DNA from: an uncultured Bacteroidia bacterium
GTDB taxonomy: Bacteria; Bacteroidota; Bacteroidia; Bacteroidales; F082
Assembly: GCA_902786745.1 (NCBI GenBank)
Contig: CADADR010000006.1
Coordinates: 87,268-151,267 of the forward strand
Direction of reading: 5' to 3'
DNA: 64,000 bases
Numbering within the stretch: position 1 is the stretch's first letter; each line of letters starts with the position of its first letter. A program made the translations under genes and the position numbers. Shown piece by piece: positions 59,219 through 64,000 of this stretch. The notes under the pieces were generated by a model that saw only the letters and a list, made by a program, of their open reading frames with translations, did not search any database and was not told the DNA's origin.

Positions 59219-61523
59219 ATTCTTTTAATATCGCCAAACGGGCAAACTTCAGCATGAGCATCTTGATGCCCGATGTGTCGAAGCGAACGCTAGCTTTCTT
59301 GTTGGCTCCTGCACCCTCGATGCTGAGTATGGTGCCTGCGCCGAACTTGGCGTGCATCACGCGCATGCCTTCTTGCAAAAGGTCGGGGTTGGAGGGCTCG
59401 AGGTGTTGCGGAACAGCGGGTTGGCTGGAGGCAGGTTGACTGGCACTGGGTCGCGTCGTAGGCGTGTTCGGGAGGTTGCGGAAGCCATGCTCGCTGAACC
59501 GACCGAAGGGCTTGCCGCCTACGGGCGAGGTGCCTCTGAACGAGGCCTTCTGCGTCTGTTCGATGAGGTTGGCGTCAATCTCGTCGACAAAACGCGAACG
59601 CTCGCTGAGGGTGAGGTTGCCGTAACGGTAGCGTTGCTCGGCATAGCTGAGCGTGAGCTTGGTCATGGCGCGGGTGATGGCTACGTAGAACAAACGACGT
59701 TCCTCTTCCAGCTCTTCTCTTGTGCTGAGGCTGAGGATGCCGGGGAAGAGGTTCTCTTCCATGCCGACCACATAGACGTAGGGGAACTCCAAGCCCTTGG
59801 CCGAGTGTACGGTCATCAGGCTGACGTAGTCTTCGTCGGGGTCGTCTTTCTTCATCTCGCTGTCGGTGAGCAGGGCCACGTCTTCCATGAACTGCACCAA
59901 GTCGACGCGGGCAGTTTCGCCTGTGGTCTCGTCCACCTGACGGTCACTGAACTCCATGATGGCGTTGAGCAATTCCTCCACGTTCTCGACTCTTGAGACG
60001 CCTTCAGGACTGTCGTCTTCCTTGAGGACCTTGATGAGCCCGATGGTGTTGGTGATGTGCTTGGCCAGCTCGAAGGCGTTCATCTTGGCCTGTAGGGTCT
60101 GGAAGCTCTTAATCATCACCATGAAGTCGCGGAACTTGTTGACGGTGCCCATGTTGAAGTCTTGCGGAAACACATTGTTTTCCATGCACTTCCAGATGCT
60201 TGTGCGTTGTTCGTTGGCCGTGACCATCATGCGTTCGATGCTGGTCTTGCCGATGCCGCGGGCAGGGTAGTTGATGATGCGGAGCAGGGCCTGTTCGTCC
60301 TCAGGGTTGATGACGACTCGGAAGTAGGCCAACAGGTCTTTGATTTCCTTGCGGTCGTAGAACGAGAGACCGCCATATATCTTATAAGGTATGTTTTGTT
60401 TGCGCAGCGCCTCTTCCATCGAACGCGATTGTGCGTTGGTGCGGTAAAGGATGGCGAAGCTCTTGTTGGGCAGGTGGCGTGTCATCTTGTACTGGAAGAT
60501 GCTGTTGGCTACCATGGTGCCTTCCTCGGTGTCGCTGTTGGCGTGGATGAGGCCTATCAGCTCGCCTTTTTCCTTGTCGCTCCACACCTTTTTCTTGATC
60601 TGGTCCTTGTTGTGTGCGATGACGGCGTTCGACGCGTTGACGATGTTTTGGGTGGAACGGTAGTTCTGTTCCAACCTGATGAGCTTATAGTCGGGGTAGT
60701 CGTTCTTGAAGTTGAGGATGTTCTGGATGTTGGCGCCACGGAAGGCATAGATGCTTTGGGCGTCGTCGCCCACCACACAGAGGTTCTCAAATAGTGCCGC
60801 GATGCGCTTCACGATGAGGTATTGGGCGTAGTTGGTGTCCTGATACTCGTCGACGAGGATGAACTTGAAGTGGTTCTGGTATTTGTAGAGCACATCGGGG
60901 TTGTCGCGCAGCAAGATGTTCGTGAAGTAGAGGATGTCGTCGAAATCCATGGCGTTGGCGCGATGCAGGCGTTCGTTGTAGAGCTTGAACAACTGGGCGA
61001 TCAGCGGCTTGTTCGACTTGCGGTCGGTCTCTTGGATCTCGGGGTCGTTGGCGTAGTCTTCGGGCGAGTAGAGGCTCGACTTGGCCGCCGAGATGCGCGA
61101 CAGCACCTGCTTGGCGGGGTAGACTTTGGTGTCGAGGCTCAAGTCTTTGAGGATTTGTGTGATGAGCGCCTTTGAGTCGTCAGTGTCGTAGATGGAGAAG
61201 TTGCTTGTGAAGCCGATCTTCTCCGCCTCGATGCGCAGGATGCGGGCGAAGATGGAGTGGAAGGTGCCCATCCAAACATTGCGGGCGTCGCTGGCGTTGA
61301 CAAGTTGCATGATGCGTTCCTTCATCTCGCGGGCGGCCTTGTTGGTGAAGGTGAGGGCCATGATGCTGAAGGGGTCTACGCCCTCCTGAATCATGTAGGC
61401 GACGCGGTAGGTGAGGGCGCGGGTCTTGCCCGAACCGGCACCTGCAATCACCATCACGGGGCCTTCTATAGTGGTAACGGCCTCTCTTTGAGGCTCGTTG
61501 AGGTCATTCAATAAGTCGATCAT
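59217..61523 (-). CDS. UvrD/PcrA-type superfamily 1 DNA helicase
   Basis: 768 aa from MIDLLNDLNEPQREAVTTIE; an in-frame ATG at 61610 lies above the -7 box and is rejected. Motif I GAGSGKTRALTYR (~30), motif Ia LTFTNKAAREMKERI, motif II VDEYQDTNYAQYL (~222), motif III VGDDAQSIYAFRGA (~248), motif IV RLEQNYRSTQNIV, motif V TVHSAKGLEFPYVYVVGMEE (~555) and motif VI LFYVAITRAMTKL. The C-terminal ~80 residues resemble the PcrA tail (GMRVMHAKFGAGTILSIEG). It unwinds DNA 3' to 5' in excision and replication repair. The stop overlaps palindrome copy 7. Confidence 0.93.
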   Translation of the reverse strand: MIDLLNDLNEPQREAVTTIEGPVMVIAGAGSGKTRALTYRVAYMIQEGVDPFSIMALTFTNKAAREMKERIMQLVNASDARNVWMGTFHSIFARILRIEAEKIGFTSNFSIYDTDDSKALITQILKDLSLDTKVYPAKQVLSRISAAKSSLYSPEDYANDPEIQETDRKSNKPLIAQLFKLYNERLHRANAMDFDDILYFTNILLRDNPDVLYKYQNHFKFILVDEYQDTNYAQYLIVKRIAALFENLCVVGDDAQSIYAFRGANIQNILNFKNDYPDYKLIRLEQNYRSTQNIVNASNAVIAHNKDQIKKKVWSDKEKGELIGLIHANSDTEEGTMVANSIFQYKMTRHLPNKSFAILYRTNAQSRSMEEALRKQNIPYKIYGGLSFYDRKEIKDLLAYFRVVINPEDEQALLRIINYPARGIGKTSIERMMVTANEQRTSIWKCMENNVFPQDFNMGTVNKFRDFMVMIKSFQTLQAKMNAFELAKHITNTIGLIKVLKEDDSPEGVSRVENVEELLNAIMEFSDRQVDETTGETARVDLVQFMEDVALLTDSEMKKDDPDEDYVSLMTVHSAKGLEFPYVYVVGMEENLFPGILSLSTREELEEERRLFYVAITRAMTKLTLSYAEQRYRYGNLTLSERSRFVDEIDANLIEQTQKASFRGTSPVGGKPFGRFSEHGFRNLPNTPTTRPSASQPASSQPAVPQHLEPSNPDLLQEGMRVMHAKFGAGTILSIEGAGANKKASVRFDTSGIKMLMLKFARLAILKE

Positions 61524-61542
61524 TGTAGTATCTTTGGGTTGG

Positions 61543-61550
61543 CAAAGATA
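61543..61550 (-). promoter_or_regulatory. -7 box (TATCTTTG) of the helicase gene
   Basis: The - strand TATCTTTG lies 20 nt before ATG 61523; supports that start. Confidence 0.5.
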
Positions 61551-61552
61551 AC

Positions 61553-61583
61553 AAAAAATCTCCGACCAAGTCGGAGATTTTTT
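61553..61583 (-). terminator. Strong hairpin terminator behind the tRNA-like 3' end
   Basis: AAAAAATCTCCGA / TCGGAGATTTTTT around CCAAG. On the - strand it follows the tRNA-like CCGGGTCACCA by 6 nt and precedes the helicase promoter, the usual layout of a tRNA gene end. Confidence 0.8.
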
Positions 61584-61589
61584 GTTTCT

Positions 61590-61608
61590 TGGTGACCCGG
61601 CTGGGGTC
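61590..61608 (-). other. tRNA 3'-end-like sequence, probable attachment site of the element
   Basis: On the - strand the bases read GACCCCAGCCGGGTCACCA. They fit the end of a tRNA: T-stem CCCAG, acceptor CCGGGTC, discriminator A, then CCA. Upstream (GTAGTGA...) no T-loop or anticodon arm follows, so only ~18 nt of tRNA remain. A terminator is behind it and an integrase gene 258 bp to the right, the classical picture of an element inserted into the 3' end of a tRNA gene. Confidence 0.5.
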
Positions 61609-61780
61609 ACTACATTTAGTAAATGGTGATTTTGGTTTTCTATTGGTGCTTATGTCTATTTATTGAAAATCAATTATTTAGTTGTTTTTGTTGTTATTTA
61701 GACCGATAATAAATTTCAATGAATATCCACTTTTTTTCAAATCCGTTGACACGGCGTTGACACGGATAAAAATTTTTTCT

Positions 61781-61788
61781 TATCTTTG
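61781..61788 (+). promoter_or_regulatory. -7 box (TATCTTTG) of the integrase gene
   Basis: TATCTTTG 78 nt before ATG 61866. Upstream, GTTGACACGG occurs twice 11 bp apart (61745, 61756), possibly an operator or arm site. Confidence 0.45.
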
Positions 61789-61865
61789 CAAAGTGAACAA
61801 AATCAGGGGTGGGGGACACTCCTGTCTGGGTCACTCAACAAGGTTTTAACTAAAAATTTTACATT

Positions 61866-63359
61866 ATGGCAACAGTAAATTACTACCTTTCGAGGTATGT
61901 GAAAAAGGACGATCAAAGGGGCGAAATTCAGCTCCGATTCAGTGGAAATCGCAATTTCGTAAAGAGAGCCGGCACGGGAATCCACATCACCGCAGGCAAT
62001 TGGGATGCGGAACGCGGGATGCCCAAGGCTCGAAAATCTACCAAGTTCGGCACCGACAACGACGAAATCCGTGACAGGCTCCTCCTGCTCACCAGCTATC
62101 TGATGCGATGCTGGGAAGAGACATCCGAAGGAGATCTGAAGGATAATTCGTTGACGATTTGGCTGAATGACATTGAGTGGCAGACCGAAAAGGAAGACTC
62201 AATTCTTGGAGGCAAACGGGTCGTCGTGAATCGTTGGTCGCTGACCACCAAGACCCAAAAGGCTCAGGAAGATGCGGCCAAGAAACGCGAGATGGCCAAG
62301 TTCGAAAACCACTATTTCTTGGATGCTTTCGGCTTCTTCATGGATGAGCAGTATAATAATGGTGTCATCGTGGCCGAGCGCAAGAAGTCCTATAACACTT
62401 GCATGGGTCTCTGGGACCGGATGGAGAAGTACCACGACAAGCGCTACAAGATTAAGACGGTCACCACGGATGCCCTTTACGACTTCAAGAACTACATCCT
62501 CAATGAGTGCGACCTGTGGGAGTTCCGCAAGGAGAAGAACGAGAAGACAGGAGTGATGGAGGAGAAGTGGCTGCCGAAGAGGCGCTTTGAGGAAATCTAT
62601 AACGGCTACGATTATGTCAAGGACCGCGGCGTCCACAGAAGGAGCCTGAACTATGTGGCCAACGAGTTCAAGTATATCCGTGCTTTCTGGAATTGGATCA
62701 TGAAGGTGCAGAAATGCAGGGTTGAAGATATCTTCGAGAACTTCAACAGAGACCAATCCGTTTATGGCACTCCTTACTTCTTCAGCAGGGAAGACACACA
62801 CAAGCTGTTTAAGGCGGATTTCAGTTCGCGTCCCGCGCTTGGCGTGCAGAGGGACATCTTCGTATTCCAGTCGCTTGTTGGATGCCGTATCGGCGACCTC
62901 ACAAGGCTGAAGAAGTCGAACGTCATCAATGGAGAATATCTCCAGTATATCGCAGGGAAGACGAGGAATAGGAGCGGAAGACTCGTGACGGTGCCGCTGC
63001 ACCCCATTGCCAAGACGATCCTGGACAGGTATAAGGACATGGATGATGACAGGCTTTTGCCTTTCATTTCAGACAAGAACTATAATGAGGCCATCAAGGA
63101 TTTCTTCAAGATTGTTCCCTCGCTTGACCGCATCGTGACCATCCTGGACCCGGTGACGCGGTTGGAAAAGCAGGTGAAGCTTTCGGAGGTGGCCAGCAGC
63201 CACATGGGACGCCGGAACTTCTGCGGCAATCTGTATGAGGCAGGCTTCAGGGATGCAGACATCGTTTCGATGAGTGGCCACTCCGAAGGAAGCCGGGCAA
63301 TAGCGCGATACCGAAAGGTGAGCGACCAACAGAAGCAGCGCATGATTAAGAAGTTGTGA
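61866..63359 (+). CDS. Tyrosine recombinase/integrase
   Basis: 497 aa, MATVNYYLSRYVKKDDQRGE. N-terminal arm-binding domain (~1-60), a long SAM-like core-binding region (~130-290), then the catalytic domain: first Arg in SLVGCRIGDLTRLKKS (~340), His-x-x-Arg in SSHMGRRNFCGNLYEAGF (~440), His in MSGHSEGSRA (~473) and Tyr nucleophile in IARYRKVSDQQKQ (~483). All five catalytic positions are present. It cuts and rejoins att sites through a 3'-phosphotyrosine. Longer than the ~400 aa of most Bacteroides integrases because of the middle region (LPKRRFEEIYNGYDYVKDRG). Terminator follows directly. Confidence 0.93.
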   Translation: MATVNYYLSRYVKKDDQRGEIQLRFSGNRNFVKRAGTGIHITAGNWDAERGMPKARKSTKFGTDNDEIRDRLLLLTSYLMRCWEETSEGDLKDNSLTIWLNDIEWQTEKEDSILGGKRVVVNRWSLTTKTQKAQEDAAKKREMAKFENHYFLDAFGFFMDEQYNNGVIVAERKKSYNTCMGLWDRMEKYHDKRYKIKTVTTDALYDFKNYILNECDLWEFRKEKNEKTGVMEEKWLPKRRFEEIYNGYDYVKDRGVHRRSLNYVANEFKYIRAFWNWIMKVQKCRVEDIFENFNRDQSVYGTPYFFSREDTHKLFKADFSSRPALGVQRDIFVFQSLVGCRIGDLTRLKKSNVINGEYLQYIAGKTRNRSGRLVTVPLHPIAKTILDRYKDMDDDRLLPFISDKNYNEAIKDFFKIVPSLDRIVTILDPVTRLEKQVKLSEVASSHMGRRNFCGNLYEAGFRDADIVSMSGHSEGSRAIARYRKVSDQQKQRMIKKL

Positions 63360-63365
63360 GAATAG

Positions 63366-63404
63366 GGCAGGGCAGTTGCAGAGCAGCTGCCCTGTCTTAT
63401 TATA
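63366..63404 (+). terminator. Terminator of the integrase gene
   Basis: GGCAGGGCAGTTGC / GCAGCTGCCCTGTC (two imperfect pairs) around AGA, followed by TTATTAT; 6 nt past the stop. Confidence 0.75.
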
Positions 63405-63615
63405 AAAAAGGAAGCCACCAAAATTGGGGACTGGCGGCTTCACAAGGTGATAACTTTTACTCCATTATGGCAACGGAGCGACTGCAAAGATAGATATTTT
63501 CCTGAATACACAGGCGCGTTGTATTGATTTTTTAGGGTTGAGGCGGGATGACGACAGGCCTGATGCCGAAAATCGCGCCACAATCCCTAAAAACGTGTTC
63601 CCCGCTGGAGCCTGA

Positions 63616-63688
63616 CTGGCTGGCAAAGGCTGCGGCCAATAAGCTACCCCACAGGGGATGAGCTGCCTCCGCAGCCTTTGACAGCCAG
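63616..63688. repeat. Structured stem-loop A of the mobile element
   Basis: Arms CTGG-CTGG-CAAAGGCTGCGG (63616-63635) and CCGCAGCCTTTG-A-CAGCCAG (63669-63688) pair over 20 bp with one G-A mismatch. Inside are CCCC-ACA-GGGG and the string GCGGCCAATAAGCT. Related to stem-loop B at 63791. This and B are the content of the 563-bp gap 63360-63922; no credible gene was found there. Confidence 0.7.
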
Positions 63689-63790
63689 GCAGCACACCGA
63701 ATCGATTAAATTGCTGGAGTGGATTTGCGGATGACCGACCGAGGATGAGAAACGAGAGTGGGAAAACGCAAACCCACTATTAACCGAAGG

Positions 63791-63856
63791 CGGACAAAGG
63801 ATGCGGCCATGAAGCTTCCTAAAAGATGCGACACCTACCCCCGCATCCTTTGGCCG
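63791..63856. repeat. Structured stem-loop B of the mobile element
   Basis: CGG-A-CAAAGGATGCGG (63791-63806) pairs with CCGCATCCTTTG-G-CCG (63841-63856), with one A-G mismatch at the same place as in A. The loop begins GCGGCCATGAAGCT, close to A's GCGGCCAATAAGCT. Against A, the stem pair C-G is replaced by A-T, a compensatory change. Confidence 0.7.
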
Positions 63857-63898
63857 ACTGAGGTAAAATTAAAACCACCTACCAAGCCGGACGAGGTG

Positions 63899-63935
63899 AC
63901 AAAAAAAAGGAGAAGGTCTCCATCAGGAAACCTTC
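63899..63935 (-). terminator. Terminator containing the stop codon of the last gene
   Basis: On the - strand GAAGGTTTCC / GGAGACCTTC pair (one G-U) around TGAT, followed by TCCTTTTTTTT. The loop TGA is the stop codon of the frame ending at 63923. Confidence 0.8.
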
Positions 63936-64000
63936 ACCATTTTGATCACAATCGTTATTGCAGTGATGATGACAGCCAGCAACACCACCACCATACCGAG
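63923..64000 (-). CDS. 3' end of a gene for a protein with a C-terminal membrane helix
   Basis: The last 25 codons read LGMVVVLLAVIITAITIVIK, then MVKVS and a stop: a hydrophobic helix followed by a short basic tail. The gene starts beyond the right edge. The stop sits in the loop of a perfect terminator, which supports a real gene. Family unknown; it is probably a short membrane protein of the mobile element. Confidence 0.6.
   Translation of the reverse strand, partial: LGMVVVLLAVIITAITIVIKMVKVS

Larger units (their letters stand above)
61590..64000 (+). mobile_element. Left edge of an integrated element (continues beyond the window)
   Basis: It comprises the tRNA-like att core, the integrase at 61866, two structured repeats at 63616-63856 and the tail of a membrane-protein gene. 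The 61611-61865 stretch is AT-rich and noncoding; it holds a doubled GTTGACACGG (61745 and 61756), the -7 box TATCTTTG (61781-61788) and a second TGGGTCACT near 61827 like that at the att core. Conjugation genes are not seen, so the class (ICE, mobilisable island or prophage) is open. Confidence 0.5.

Noticed and set aside
61745..61765. TTGACA as a classical -35 box of the integrase promoter
   Set aside because: TTGACA occurs twice 11 bp apart in a repeat, and the spacing to TATCTTTG does not suit a sigma-70 -35/-10 pair; a Bacteroides -7 box explains the promoter better.
63465..63695. 76-codon - strand frame in the mobile element
   Set aside because: It crosses stem-loop A, has no start signal or recognisable motif, and its composition follows the palindrome.

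Overview
The window looks like a chromosomal segment of an uncultured or gut/oral-type Bacteroidales (Bacteroidota). The signs are promoters with the Bacteroides -7 box TAnnTTTG, AC-rich leaders without Shine-Dalgarno motifs, type IX secretion C-terminal tails on two secreted proteins, a fused SecDF, and the order OmpA/PorE-like gene, purM, prfA, pyrF. The sequence alone does not fix the genus.

Region 1 (1-1200) holds the N-terminal part of an ECF sigma factor, a remnant of a dicarboxylate/amino-acid symporter gene and a small lipoprotein gene.

Region 2 (1078-35267) is the most striking part: a ~34 kb efflux-type ABC system. It has one TolC-like outer-membrane protein, one HlyD-like adaptor, one LolD/MacB-type ATPase and nine large (773-797 aa) internally duplicated FtsX/MacB permeases (P1-P9, in four sequence subfamilies). 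It ends with a sigma-54 (NtrC-type) response regulator and a short histidine kinase that lacks a sensor domain. Three sigma-54 promoters (near 1169, 14329 and 26791) each carry, 63-64 bp upstream of the -24 GG, a paired 17-bp operator (TGTAA-N7-TTACA twice, centres 21-22 bp apart). The simplest reading is that the local regulator drives three transcription units: tolC-P1-P2-hlyD-P3-ATPase, DUF2807-P4-P5-P6-P7, and P8-P9. Guest genes interrupt the array: two DUF4143-type ATPases and one Fic protein, each with its own housekeeping-type promoter. Six copies of a ~130-bp nested-palindrome element sit directly behind stop codons within the array, and a seventh lies at 59091. Smaller GTAGGG-ended palindromes are scattered here, two of them in frame inside genes (tolC and the response regulator). 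The tail of P7 has been cut off by a ~100-bp insertion.

Region 3 (35369-43606, + strand) carries a T9SS-exported M28 peptidase, a sialidase-like lipoprotein, an unknown lipoprotein, a class I methyltransferase, the branched-chain aminotransferase ilvE and a T9SS-exported Omp28-like protein with a CGYC motif.

Region 4 (43743-61523, - strand) is housekeeping: pyrF, prfA, purM, a PorE-like OmpA protein, secDF, a NatAB-type exporter, dnaJ, grpE, murA (with Asp replacing the fosfomycin-target Cys), a DUF4290 gene and a UvrD/PcrA helicase.

Region 5 (61590-64000) appears to be the edge of an integrated mobile element. It has a tRNA-3'-end-like attachment core followed by a terminator, a tyrosine integrase, two related stem-loops with compensatory changes, and the 3' end of a hydrophobic gene running off the window.
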